Positions 1-11,849 of a DNA stretch of 64,000 nt are shown here, piece after piece. A program made the position numbers and the translations under genes. The notes beneath the pieces are model-generated. The model was not told the DNA's origin. It was given only the letters and a program-made list of their open reading frames with translations, and did not search any database. This DNA comes from Nageia nagi (lineage: Eukaryota; Pinophyta). The stretch's first letter is position 1. Every line of letters begins with the position of its first letter. The stretch is taken from NCBI GenBank assembly GCA_050084985.1, contig JBITNC010000001.1, positions 167,462,001-167,526,000 on the forward strand, in the 5' to 3' direction.

Positions 1-825
1 AATGCTTAAATGCCTATATTATGATATGAGATGAAATATAATACAAACCCTAGCTCCCATAGCTAGACATTACCTCCAAGGAGCCAACTAGGGTACAACA
101 ATATGAAACCCTCATTGAAATACTATCGTACCATGGGATAGATGTACTCCCTTAGACTCTGAATCCTCTCCATTGGAGGAGCCCTCCTTGAACCTTAAAT
201 ATCCATTAAAGGAAAAAGTGTATCCTTGGAATGCCATCAGATGGGCTTGGTGACCCACCAAAGCCATAAATAGTTAGGATCCCAACACCTACCTACCCTC
301 TAGATGACCCACCTAGGAAGAGTTACTTAGCATCATTAAGACTTGTTACCCAAAGGTTTGTTATTAGTGTATAATAATGAAGTGGTAATTAGTAATGAGC
401 CTCATATGTCTATTTATACCTTTCTCATGTTCAAAACTTGGTTCAAAATCATTCCAAGCCCTTTTATTCCAACTTTGGGTATTTAAGGAGGCCCAATTAA
501 CTTAAAGTGCCAACTTGAGGGTCTTGGAGCTCTCATAGGATAACATGGGGGTGTGGGACCCTCCCTAGGCTAACACTAGCATCTTGATGATCATCTAGCC
601 TGATAAAGCACATATCTACCTTGGGATTCCCACAACTTGGTATCTCTAATACAAAACATGCCTATTATACTACATAAGAGGGAGACATCCCACTTAGGGC
701 TCATAATGGGGTCCATATGACCCATTATTATTCATGTCCAAAGTTATAATGAAGTACATGAAAACATAGTAACTATAGAATAAGATGAACATACAAGTCC
801 CATTAAAAGTACAAGGGGAACATCA
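1..825 (-). repeat. 3' LTR (partial) of the minus-strand LARD-like element
   Basis: This segment aligns with 4674-5483 along its whole length, with small indels and scattered substitutions. Its right edge ends in 'catca', matching 'tgtca' at the end of the other LTR. About 300 bp of the outer LTR lies before the window. Confidence 0.85.
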
Positions 826-839
826 CAAAGCCTCCCTTA
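826..839 (-). promoter_or_regulatory. Polypurine tract of the LARD-like element
   Basis: The plus strand reads 'caaagcctccctta' immediately inside the left LTR. The minus strand is therefore a purine-rich run (AAGGGAGGCTTTG) at the place where plus-strand DNA priming occurs. Confidence 0.6.
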
Positions 840-1150
840 TCAAATTGCTTGCCCTCAAGCAATCATAAGAGATTACAACATCTAGTCTCCTATGCATCCT
901 CTAAATCTATCACCTATAGTACATGATTGTAGAATGCAACCTCAATATGCCCTATGCTAGATGATGGTGAGAAGTGAATAGTTGTAGCTCCATGCTCCTA
1001 GCTTAGTACAAGTGGTAGACTCTTTGATCTACTATAATTATTACTCCTCATCATATACTCAATGATGATCCTCCATAGCTATGGAAGTGCATGCACACCC
1101 ATAGTGAAATGTACTTACAAAAACCTAGGAAAGATAGTAGTTACTAAAAA

Positions 1151-1693
1151 TCAAGTAGAGCCTAAGCTCCACTTAGGTAGTAGGGTCTCCTCTAAGATCT
1201 CCTCAAAAACTCCCAAGCTCCCCATAGTTAGGGTGAGGTAAGAAACCATCTCATCCTCCAACTCCTGAGACCTCCAATAAACCATCTTGGCCTCCACAAG
1301 CCCCAACATGGGGTTTCCATCACCATGACATATCTCAATAATAATATTGGCCTCTTCAAGCCTCAAAGTGGGGTGTCCATCATCATGACACCTCCCAATA
1401 GTAACTCTAGCCTCTTTGATCCTCAACATGGGGCTCCAATCCTCTTGGAGGCCTAATGTGGCAAGATGATCCTCCCATATGCTCAAAATAGCATGAAAAA
1501 CCTCCCAAATGCTCAACATGGGATGGCTACTCCTCAAGAAGTTCAATGTGTGTGGGAAAATCTCCAATGTGCCCAACATGTGGTGGAAACCCTCCCAGAT
1601 TCCCAACATACATCCAACAAAATTGTCCTCAAGAGTGTTCACAACAATATTCAAATATGAACTATTATATTTAGAGTGAAGTGAAACCAACAC
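1151..1693 (-). CDS. 180-codon open frame built of 10-residue repeats inside the LARD-like element
   Basis: This is an uninterrupted minus-strand frame whose DNA is organised in exact 30 bp steps. Unit starts are visible at 1291, 1351 and 1411 (60 bp = two units) and at 1471, 1501, 1531, 1561 and 1591. The predicted peptide repeats a loose decapeptide such as MLGIWEGFHH and MLSIWEVFHA, ending in a more divergent acidic region. The step is a multiple of three, so length changes by whole units do not shift the frame. I recognise no family. It could be a protein of the element, or a repeat that stays open because of its composition. There is no zinc knuckle, RT or protease motif. Confidence 0.35.
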   Translation of the reverse strand: MLVSLHSKYNSSYLNIVVNTLEDNFVGCMLGIWEGFHHMLGTLEIFPHTLNFLRSSHPMLSIWEVFHAILSIWEDHLATLGLQEDWSPMLRIKEARVTIGRCHDDGHPTLRLEEANIIIEICHGDGNPMLGLVEAKMVYWRSQELEDEMVSYLTLTMGSLGVFEEILEETLLPKWSLGST

Positions 1694-4353
1694 CCCAACC
1701 TACATGTTAGCATATGAAATGTAAGCTACTATCAATTTGCAAGGATATGTGATCATTCCCATGCACTCAAAGTCACCAAATAGGTCTAGAAAACTAGTAG
1801 TCCTCCTACATCCCAATGATATCCATGATGAGCATAGCATGGAGTGTAAACTTGGGGTGGCACTTCCCCCAACCATTGCTAATTTCTCCTCATGCAATAA
1901 TGTCTTCAAGTCATGTAGAGTGGAACAAAACATTTGATTCCAAAAATTAGCAAGTGTGTGATACTCATATATGAAATGAAAGTCAGCATATAATGGCTTA
2001 AAATTAGTTCTCAATGCTCCCCATGCATCATATGAACACATGATAATAATTTCTACTATGGACAAGGAAGTTTTCAACTTGGATGCTTCCAAAATATCCC
2101 CAAATGTTACAAGGAAAGTCATCCATGGAATCTTAAATTATGTACAATCAATAGGTAACACACCAATCCCTAAGATGCCAATAATAGACCAAGCATAGTA
2201 CCAAAATCCCATGCAATGTTCAATATTCCATTACTCATCAAATGCATCCATTAACTTAGATTTATCAATCCTTAATCCATCATCAAAGCATGCAATAATA
2301 CATACACTAAAAGTAACCAATGTGTCATCAATTTTAGTCCCTACTATCCTCAAAAGTGTTGTCCAAATAGCCAAGGATGTAGCCCTATTATTTATGAAGA
2401 ATGTAGCCTAAGGTGTTGAAAATAATGGAAACATTTTAGTACCAATTGTCTTCCATCTTCCCCTATCAAATGATGCCCTTGAAATGCACCAACTCACATT
2501 AAAGAAACCTAAAATCAAATTTGAATATTCCCCTTCTAAATTAGTCCATACCAAGCACAAAGATGAGTTATCATCATATAATATATCCTTTTGGGGTAGG
2601 AAAGTAGCTTCTAAATCAACATGATTCCTTACCCCAAATAGTAATGAATATTTACAAAAATAATAACCATACAAAACAACAAATTTACTTTCCTTATTCT
2701 TGATGCATTGGTTGCAAGTGAATGTGTTATGAGAAAGTGTGATTCCCTTCTTATGCATTAATCTTTCAAGTGAGACTATGGATTCCTACAAACACATAAA
2801 TAATAAAAGTGAGCTAGAACAAGTGAGGCCATTCCCCCATGTCATGTGCCAAAGATCAAAGCGATTCCAAGGACCATCAAGTCTTTTATCATTGGTTGAG
2901 ACTATTTTTCCTTTCTTCTCTAAGGCTAATTTGGAAAACTACATGTTGTCTTCTTCATTCCCCATCAACACCTCCAACCTTCTAAATCTCCCATTGTGTG
3001 CTAACACTCCTAGATCCCATGGAACTAGAAGTCTATTGCAATTGACATGAAGAATTGATTCCTCCCACACATCACACCTTGAAACCAAATGCATGAAACT
3101 AATATATGCATACTCACAATTGACATTCATATCTACATCAAGCTTCTTGTTCCTTACTACATTTTCAACAAATAGGAGTGATTGCATTTTTAAGGAAATA
3201 TCTTATAGCTCTACTTGACATACCTCACATGGTGATATAATGATTTCCAATTTCCCAATATTTGAAATAGTATTTCCTTCTTTGCAATCTTTATCTTCTT
3301 CCATGCTAGGCTCATGCTCTTTACCTTTCTCATTACTATCTCCCAAAACCAAATCTAAAATAACAATGGTTCTTTCATCTTCCTCCTCAACATTTTTACT
3401 TTCAACAACACCATGTAATACTTTTTAATTACTATTATAAAAATTATAATCACTTCCATACCTTTTTGGGGTGTCAACATGGCTGATCCAAGTCTCACAA
3501 TGAAGTAAGGGATGTTGTAGAGAGTGTGCAATCTCCTTCTAAGAAATAGGTGATGCTTATGTTTTGTTACATACTACTTTAGATCTAAGTGAAAGCTTCC
3601 ATCCACTTCTTTTATTCAGATCAAAGGGAGTGAATACATCCTTGATGCTTTTGAATGGCCCAGATCTAGATGTTGGGTGTATGGTTGGTTTTTCCCTTCT
3701 AAAGATGGATTTCCTTTCTACTGCCACACCCTATCCCCAGAGATCTTGGTATACCTAGAAAGTGATGTCTCTTTGGAATTATCTGGTGTTTCCTTAGTAG
3801 ATTTGGAGCAAAAATTTTATCCTTTATGGAGTCTTATGTGGTGGAATAGATCCAAGATTCCATGTCTATCCTCTCTTCTTATACATCTTCTCCTCATGTA
3901 ATTCACCTAAAAACCATAATAGCATCTCCCTTTCATCTAGAGAGATCTTGTACTATTCAAATTCATGGAGTAACTAGAGGTAAACTACCTCACCATACTC
4001 ATATTTCTTCACCCTTACTATAGATATGGCTAAAATTTCTCTTTCCATTAGTGCTAGTTCTGATTTCTTTATGTAGAATGCAAATCTTACTAAAGCTTCA
4101 AAATAACCCTAGCAAAAAATCTAAAATCTCCTAACTAGTTAGGGTAATAGATCAAGACTTTTAATACCTTAAAATGTTCTTTAGATATGGAAATATATTC
4201 TCCAAACCCTAGACAACTTAGTCTAGGAAATCAAACTTTTTTGAAAAACTATTATTTTTATCCTGAAATTGGCCTTTTAAGTGTAGGACCTCCCAATTTA
4301 CTGGGTCAACTTGCTTCTAGCTAGAACTTAACCTCATAGGCTAGCAAGATCTA
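1694..4353 (-). other. Remainder of LARD-like interior, no recognisable coding domain
   Basis: Short minus-strand frames lie at 1700-2122, 2408-2758 and 2939-3187. None shows a motif of retroelement proteins. The stretch around 3560-3900 translates on the minus strand into broken basic segments that I cannot assign. It probably serves as filler or packaging sequence, or is fully decayed gag-pol. Confidence 0.5.
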
Positions 4354-4366
4354 GGCTCTGATACCA
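4354..4366 (-). promoter_or_regulatory. Primer-binding site for initiator tRNA-Met
   Basis: The plus strand reads ggctctgatacca, the complement of TGGTATCAGAGCC, the standard plant initiator tRNA-Met primer-binding site. Four bases separate it from the LTR start at 4371. It fixes the element's orientation as minus. Confidence 0.9.
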
Positions 4367-4370
4367 CTTA

Positions 4371-5483
4371 TGAGGATCCAAAATGAAACTTAAACCAAAT
4401 ATTTGTAACAATAATCAAAACTAGTAAACTAGGGCTTCCAACACCCTTAATAATGCATCCATAACACTAATGTTGGGCCTCTAGGGTACCATATATACAT
4501 ACAATGTTTATGTCAACCCTCTAAGGCCTATAAACACACTACACACCCAAAAAATGCTCACAATGATGATTATACAAGTCTACAACATCAACAATGGCCA
4601 TAATATAGAAAACCAACATAAACAAATACCACAAATACACATGAATAATACAATACTGAGATCTAATGACCAAAGGCCTATATTATGATATGATATGAAA
4701 TACAATACAAACCCCAGCTTGTAGAGCTAGAAGTTGGCCTTGAAGGAGCTAACTAGGGTACAACAATATGAAACCCTCATTGAAATGAACCATAGGATAG
4801 ATGCACTCCCTCAAACTTTGAATCCTATCCACTAAAGGAGCCCTCCTTGAATCTTGGATATCCACTAAAGGAAGAAGTATATCCTTAAAATGCCATCGAA
4901 TGGTCTTAGTGACCCACCAAATTCATAGATAGTCAAGATCCTAATATCTACCTACCCTCTAGATGACTTGCCTAGGAAGAGTTGCATAGCACTGCTAAGA
5001 CTTATTACCTAAAGGTTTGGTATAAGTGCATGCTAATCAAGTGGTAATCAATAATAAGCCTTATATATCAATTTATACCTTTTTCATGTGTAGAACTTGC
5101 CTTAAAATCATTCCAAACCCTTCTATTCGAACATTAGGTATTTGGGGGGTCCAATTCACTTCAAGTGCCAACATGGGGGTCTTGGAGCCCTCATGGGCTA
5201 ATGTGGGGATGTGGGTCTCTCCCTAGGCTAATGCTAGCATCATGATGGCTTTCTAGAATGATAAAGCACAAATTTACCTTGGGATTCCCACAACCCAGGA
5301 TCTCTAATACAAAACATGCTTATTCTACTACTCATGAGGGAGACGTCCCACTTGGGGCTCACAATGGGATCCACATGACCCATTATTATTCTTTTCATAA
5401 GTTATAATGAAGTACATGAAAACATACTAACTATAGTACAAGATGACCATATTGGTACCACTAAAAGTATAAGGGGGATGTCA
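4371..5483 (-). repeat. 5' LTR of the LARD-like element (1113 bp)
   Basis: On the plus strand it starts 'tgaggatcc' directly after the primer-binding site and ends 'gatgtca'. Read on the minus strand it has the usual TG...CA ends. Positions 4674-5483 match the left LTR; the first ~300 bases have no partner because the left copy runs off the window. Confidence 0.85.
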
Positions 5484-5519
5484 TAATTCCATAACATTAG
5501 ATGAACTTCTATCTTACAG

Positions 5520-7165
5520 ATTAGAAGAGGAGGTACATAGGGCCATAGGTCAAGCTAGTTTTTATCAATATTACCAAGCTACATACCATATCTTAGTTCT
5601 TAGAGCTATCATAGAGGAGGCACAGTATAAATCTTCAAAAGTATTATATTGCTTTATTAATTTTAGAAAATCCTTTTATATTGTATCTCAATATCTACTA
5701 CTTGAGATATTCTAATCAATTGGCATATATGGAGAACTTATTATATTAATATCTAGACTATATGAGTTAGTGAATGGATGCTTTTAGTACTCTCAAGGAA
5801 TATCTAACAATATTCTTAGTACCATAGGAGTGAAACATGGTTTCCCCCTTTCCCCAACACTCTTTGGGATCTTCATAGATGAGCTTGAGTCTTTTCTTTG
5901 AGCACATACACATGAAGATAATGGATGTTCACTTCATAAAGTTTTGATCTCTCTTCTTCTTTTTGGTAATAATGTTATTCTTTTAGCTTCAACTATTGAG
6001 GGACTCAAACAACAATTGGATGCACTAGCACCTTTTTGTAGTCTCAAAAAATTATCAATGAACCTTACTAAGAACAAGATCATGCTTTTCAATTCTACCA
6101 AGAGGGTTGTATATAATATTCATTTTCATATTCAAGGATGAGCAATAAAAATCATAGACTCCTATGTCTACCTTGGAGTTCTTTTCATTAGGCCCAATTT
6201 ACAGATGAAATTTACCACCCAAGCTCGCATTAGTAAGGTGTATGGAACTCTTTCCCTACTTGAGTGGAGTTTCTTCAAAGCTTACTTTTGAGACATCCTA
6301 ATTCAGATGAAGATCTTTTATACCTGGGTTAAGCTAACTATTACTTATAGTTTAGAGATATGGGATCCCATTCTTGGTATGAATGAATGACCTCATATTG
6401 AAAAAGTACATATAATTTTTCTTTTAAGGTTTATATGATGCAAAAGCACAACCCCTTACTCCATTATCCTTGAGAAGTTTGGATCTTCACTTATTTAGTT
6501 GGAAAGTATTTCAAATATCATTACCTATCTTTGTAGGCTTCAAACTATGCCAAATATCCCTTTTAGGTGTAGAAGGTACCCTTACCTTGCTTTATTCTCT
6601 TCAATTTCCCTTTATTCGAGTCTTAAGAGGAGATAAAGGGGATGGTATTATGAAGTATCTATACTTATATAAAGTATTTAGATTCATATTGAAAAACTTC
6701 CTTCTTACTTCCTTGGAGTTCTCCATTATATCCATTGCACTTAGATATCTCCCATTACCCCCCTCTCCCCCAAGCTATCCTTTTATCATGAGCATTTTCT
6801 CCACATATAATATAGCTAGATAGTGTCTCCTCAATACCTCCAACAATTTATGATACATGGTATATACATGCCTCCATTCCAAGGGTAGCTTCAAGTATGC
6901 TCCCATCAACTTTAGGTTGAAGCAAATTATCATACACTAGGAAAAGAGCATATGTGTATGTTTCATTCTCTAGGAGAAGTAGAAACTCTACATCATTTCA
7001 TTTTCTATTATCTGATATACTTTGATATTAGAGATATATTTTATTGTCTCTTCAAGAGTGACTCATGCTCTATATCAACATTTTTACATATAAGGACCAA
7101 CATTATCTCATACTTTATATCAGATAAGCAATTCATTTTCATCAACAAGAAATCTCTTATCTAAG
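5520..7165 (+). pseudogene. RTE-type LINE reverse transcriptase relic
   Basis: Conceptual translation in one main frame gives a recognisable but broken non-LTR reverse transcriptase. From ~5640 it reads LYCFINFRKSFYIV, then ~5815 STIGVKHGFPLSPTLFGIFI, then LLFGNNVILLA near 5960, which occupies the place of the catalytic FADD box. Further on are YLGVLF near 6165, a thumb-like region ending in CKSTTPYSIILEKFG near 6440, and the final ETLHHFIF segment near 6980. Order and wording match plant RTE-clade LINEs. Stops interrupt it repeatedly and the catalytic aspartates are changed, so it is dead. No endonuclease part is visible upstream because the LTR element abuts it. Confidence 0.8.
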
Positions 7166-8249
7166 TGCCTCTCATACTCCATAATCTCATAGTATCACAA
7201 ACTACTTCAACAATTCTAATAGATTGAGGGTGGATGAAAATGTTGGCCGAAAATGACAAGCACCAAATCATCTAGACACTAGTAGCATAACTAGATAATG
7301 TACTAGTAGAATTTTGAGACTCCAAACCAATGATGGAAATAGATAAATCAATGATTTTTTCAATAATATATAATGTTATAAGAGAATAATTATGGATTAT
7401 CTCTCATATTTGCATAGCATATTTTATACTCTTTATATTTATTTTATGTTTTCTCATTTTTTAGGCACTTTTGGCCCACCTACTTGTAGATTTTACTATT
7501 CTATTTTCCCAGTCCCTTGGGCCTCCTTTGGGCCATCATGGAAATTAATAATATTTAATTTTATTTCAGTTCCTTTTTTAATCCATTAGTAAATGATAAA
7601 AAAATTCCTCTTTAGGAGAGTAAAGATTCAAAATTGAACATTGGAGCAAGTTCCCTATGATCTAGCTAGAAATTATTCAATAGGTCCAACATCTTGAATA
7701 GCAATATGCTCAGTGAGAGCGTTGATAATATGATCATGGTATTAAGAATGGGTAGAGATGGGATAAATGAAACATAAATTTATCCTCCATTCAAATTCAA
7801 TATATATTTTAGATGTATATCATGTTTGAACTACATAGAAAAATGGTTGAAAATTGTTGCAATAGGCTCTGATTGGTAATGGGTGTTTGGATCTAGTTGA
7901 CTTTGATCTTGATTCATCTAGCATGTATAGTTTTTTTTCATAATATATGAGCTAATTTGGTTGGAGGATAGGAGTAGCCATGAATGAATAATGGGTTTGA
8001 TAATGAGCAATGGATATTCTGGTGAGACTATTATTAAGAATTTGAAATTTAGTAATGAAGTTAATTATAGATTTTCTTCATCCAATGATAATGTGGTATA
8101 TATGTTGATTTGTATTATAGTTGTCTTATCTATGATGAAGATAATGTACAATATAGTTAACTTTTGCTCAAAAATATATTCAAATATTCTAAATGATCAA
8201 CAATCAAAATATGAAAGGTAGAAGTGCCTCAAGCCAAGGATTTCTTATT
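7166..8249. other. AT-rich stretch with no identified feature
   Basis: No coding domain, repeat unit or element end can be seen. Short frames at 7392-7589 and 7991-8221 have no recognisable content and are probably chance. It may contain the decayed 3' end of the RTE LINE and the decayed 5' part of the L1 relic. Confidence 0.5.
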
Positions 8250-8930
8250 TCCAAGGAAAACTTCTCTTGGGAACTTATGTCTAGTTTTAAAGGGTGACAA
8301 CATATCTATACCAAATGATCACACCAATTTTCCATATGCTTAGGAAATTAACTATCTGGTTACAAAATTTATGGATGTGCTCTCATACATGGACACTATT
8401 AGACATATAGCTTTTTCCAAATTGAAGCTGAATGAGTATGTAGACATTGTTGGATTTTTAAAATATTTCTTTGATCTTCCATATTCAACTTGAGGATGAA
8501 GATGCTATGGAGAGAATTCTATAATAGAGTCCCTAGTATTATGATTAAAGAGGCTTATTTATAAAAAGGTGGAATTCAAATTTTTAATCATTATATGTAG
8601 AATATCAATCATGCTTCAATCTAGGAAAGGCTTCTCAATCTACCTTATTATCTTTGGCAAAAAAATATTTTTGTAAGAATTGGAGGTAAACTAGATAAAG
8701 AGAAATTATAGTAGGAATATCTCATCTCATTCAATAAATAATTTGTGCTAACTTAGATTTAGAAAAGAAACCTTTTAAATCAATTTATCTAGTTTCCTAT
8801 AGAGGATATTGGATTAAAGTGTTAGAATATGGGAATAAGATTCCCAAATGTAATAGTTACCTAAAAGTTGGGCATTTGAATAAGGATTTTCATTTAAATA
8901 AAATCACTTTTAAACAATGGAAAAAATGAA
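8250..8930 (+). pseudogene. L1-type LINE ORF1 relic (DUF4283 and zinc-knuckle region)
   Basis: Broken frames carry the pattern of plant L1 ORF1 proteins. Near 8640 the translation reads LWQKNIFVRIGGKLDKEKL. Near 8755 it reads DLEKKPFKSIYLVSYRGYW, then IKVLEYGNKIPKC, and near 8865 YLKVGHLNKDFHL. This matches the plant ORF1 order 'DL.KPL', 'LEYE.IP..C', 'GHL..DC', a DUF4283-like domain followed by a CCHC knuckle whose later cysteine has become phenylalanine. Several stops and frame changes make it a pseudogene. No ORF2 follows; a different LTR element lies downstream. Confidence 0.6.
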
Positions 8931-9489
8931 ATGAAATCAAATTATGAAGGATTCAATCCAAATATGAATAGGAAGAATAACTAAGTATAGAAGACACAAT
9001 GAAGGATGTGGGGAATAGAGTCAAGCAAAAATAAAATAAGGATTAAGTTTGGCAAGTGAAGACTAAAGGTCAATAAGTGCTAAAGGAAGAGGAATACTTG
9101 TATAAAATATGTCATAAATCCTTTGGGCTATTATGAATATGGATAACATTGAAGAATAGGTTGAGTACAAATATAAGATATGCTCAGTAGCCCATGTAAT
9201 GTTGAAGCTATTAATGCTATCCCATTTGGTAATCCATTTAACTCAATCCTTGACATAGGATCATTATGTCAACTTGTTGTATGATTGCTACTTATACATT
9301 AAAACCATTTTTGGTTAATGGTTGTATTGTAAACCATTTTTTAAAATGGTTAAGTATTTGAACTTTGTAGAACCATCTAAATTCTATTACTTTCTTACAA
9401 GTTCTCATCTCTTCTTGTATTCTTATGGAGAAGAACTCTCTTACTCTTTCTCTCTCTTTCTTCTCAACTCTCTAACACAATATTACATT
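8931..9489. other. AT-rich stretch, probable remnant interior of the next LTR element
   Basis: No conserved domain is visible. The segment directly precedes a polypurine tract, so at least its right part should be interior of the LTR element whose 3' LTR starts at 9499. A pyrimidine-rich tract (ctctctttcttctc) lies at about 9450-9470. Confidence 0.4.
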
Positions 9490-9498
9490 AAGGGGGAG
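9490..9498 (+). promoter_or_regulatory. Polypurine tract before a 3' LTR
   Basis: The run aagggggag is followed directly by tgttag. This is the usual junction at the 3' LTR of plant copia elements. Confidence 0.7.
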
Positions 9499-10030
9499 TG
9501 TTAGAATTTTAATGCATTATTGTAATGTCCCTTAATGTAATTCACTTAATACTTAAGGGCATCCTTAGATACCTTAAGAATTTAGTGAATATGATAATGT
9601 AACTTGTCCCACATGTGACTTGTCCTACACTCCATCTCATGAGCATGCCCCTTGGGTAAAAGGGTGATGCATATCATGAATTTGTATAATGGTTAATAGG
9701 GTGATCCAAGGGAAGATTTTGTCCTATAAATAGAGGACCATATCCTTAAGAACATACACTTGGAGAAACATGAAAATGGTAGTCTTATAGAGCTGTAGGA
9801 ATGATCTTGTAGGGATTTTGTTGGATAATTCTTATAAAATAATTCTTAAGAATTTGTAGAAGAGTTCAATTGTAAAAAATAATAGAAAATATGGTTCAAA
9901 GTGGATGTACTCCTATGATGGAGGAACTACTATACATGGTGTGTCTCATTGTGCATGAAATTGTATTTCTTGTGTTGAAGATTTATGGAATCCTTCAAGG
10001 TGATATTAGTTATGGAATCTTGCAATTCCA
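9499..10030 (+). mobile_element. 3' LTR of a truncated copia-like element
   Basis: It begins TGTTAGAATTTT right after a polypurine tract. At 9725-9732 it contains TATAAATA, a good TATA box for LTR-driven transcription. I place its end near 10030, at 'gcaattcca', because from about there the sequence aligns with block B near 40990-41040. No matching 5' LTR, primer-binding site or pol region was found upstream, so the element is a fragment. The right boundary is approximate. Confidence 0.55.
9725..9732 (+). promoter_or_regulatory. TATA box in LTR
   Basis: TATAAATA sits about 225 bases into the LTR, consistent with the U3 promoter of a plant LTR element. Confidence 0.5.
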
Positions 10031-11849
10031 TCAGGCCCTCTAAAGTGGAATCATTAATCCTCTCATGGAAGACATTAGTAACATACCTCTTCTCCTTATC
10101 ATTGGGAATTTGATTAGGGAGCTATTTCTTCACATTGGTAGGATGATAGAACTTCAATGTAGATGTAGGATTCACCACATATAGGTTGGTATTCTACTCC
10201 TACTATTACTTTGATTACTAGCAATAATAGCATCTGGGATGCTTAACACTCCCCCACTCTCGATGTTAATATGAAAAGTTGGGGTGAGGAAGTATTTGAT
10301 GTTAATGCACATTATCATAAAGGTGATGGCTAGTATATTCAACCTATTCTAGCTAATACATGGGACAAGATGATGAAAGAGGAACCACCTACTAGGAGAT
10401 TTTAGTTTGATCCTTAAGGGTGTCTAAATGATGTTGTTATGATATATTTTTTAATAATAATGAAACATTAATATATGTACCATTTAACTGATAATGGTTT
10501 TTGGTAGTAGTTTTTTTTATTCCTAATACATGGTTAGGATTAGTGTAGGCCTGCCTAGGGGTGTGAATTTTGCCACCCTCAATCTTTTTTAACTATAAAT
10601 GATTTTATTTAATATAATTTTCTTTTTTCATAAAAATAAAAATATAAATTTAAAATATTGTTATATTATAGAAATTATTAGTTGATAAAATTTAAGATAA
10701 GAAGTTAGTTTTTGGGGTATAATAATTTTTAATATAAAAGAAAATTATATGAAATTAGAATATAATATATTTTTAGAATCAAAAGGGAAATGGATGTATT
10801 TACTTTACCTAAAATGGGTAATCACGACAACCTAGATCTAATGTGCAAATGCATCTATAATACAAATTATAATTTAATGAAGTTAACTTAATGATTCTAA
10901 GGGAAAATATCACAAATTAGGAGGTACGAAGCGAGGAGATTCATAGGTAGAAGACACTAGAGAGAAGGAGGTTCTATGGAGGAAGGAGAATAATATGATA
11001 ATGCATATGGTGATTGCATGGTGGCTTGGCTTGGTTTTTTTGATCCAAAATCCTTCAAAGTAATGATTTTTTTATGTGGAGTTCATTTTGGCCTTTGATG
11101 TCATATTTAGGGCTTCAAGAAATCAAGCTTTGATGCATAGGTCTTAGACTTTTTCAAGATAGACTCTTGGCTTTGTCTAGTGGATTTTAAAATAAGGGAT
11201 TTAAGAGTGAAATCAAAGTATTTTATGTCAAATTAAAACTTGCATAGGATGGATTTCACCTTTATGGGGTTCTATTGGTACTTCCCCTTGGGTGGAAAAT
11301 CATTGTTTGTTTTATTGTCTTGGCATCATAGGTTTTAGATTAGATAAACAACATTGAATCATGTTGTGAATAGAAAGGGGTGTTGGGTGCTTAGTGGGGT
11401 TACATAAGGGCTAGTCAAGGATCACTTGTGAACATAATAGGTACACCCTCTTTGGTTAATTTTGATGATAATTTAGTTTAAATAGGGGTTGAATGAGGAA
11501 TACCTATGAATACTTTATGACTATGATAACAGATGCATCATGTGCATTTCATATGCTTAGAATATTATAGCATACACACACGAGGGTTTTTTTTGCATAA
11601 AATTAGAATGGAAACACTATGGATTCCATAGTTGAGACACATTAATGTATCCATAGTAGTTTCAAATGTAAATATTAATATTTAGGCTTATCTTTTGAAA
11701 TACTTTAGTTTGTAACTAGAATTTGAGTTATGGATTTCCATGAACTTTACATTCCTTGCATTGATGTAATTAAAGTTGAATCAAGAAGGTATGATTGAAA
11801 TTTATTATAATAGATTGAGAACCAATTTAAAAATCCATTTTAAATTTAC
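10031..11849. other. Left part of block A, no gene recognised
   Basis: It aligns with 41015-42740 of block B. It is AT-rich and noncoding as far as I can see. No long frame is shared between the two copies, which argues against a conserved gene here. Confidence 0.5.

Larger units (their letters stand above)
1..5483 (-). mobile_element. Non-autonomous LTR retrotransposon, left LTR truncated by window edge
   Basis: Two long direct repeats, 1-825 and 4371-5483, flank a 3.5 kb interior. On the minus strand each LTR begins TGA and ends TCA. A 13-base match to the initiator tRNA-Met primer-binding site lies next to the right LTR, and a purine-rich tract (minus strand) lies next to the left LTR. 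Both signals put the 5' LTR on the right, so the element reads on the minus strand. The interior has only short open frames, with no protease, RT or integrase motif that I can recognise, so it resembles a LARD-type element moved by a partner's enzymes. The LTRs differ at many positions, so the insertion is old. The left target-site duplication lies outside the window. Confidence 0.85.

Noticed and set aside
4354-4366. Possible tRNA-related gene fragment
   Set aside because: The match covers only the 13 bases of a retroelement primer-binding site. No tRNA arms or boxes surround it. The same holds for 54411-54421.
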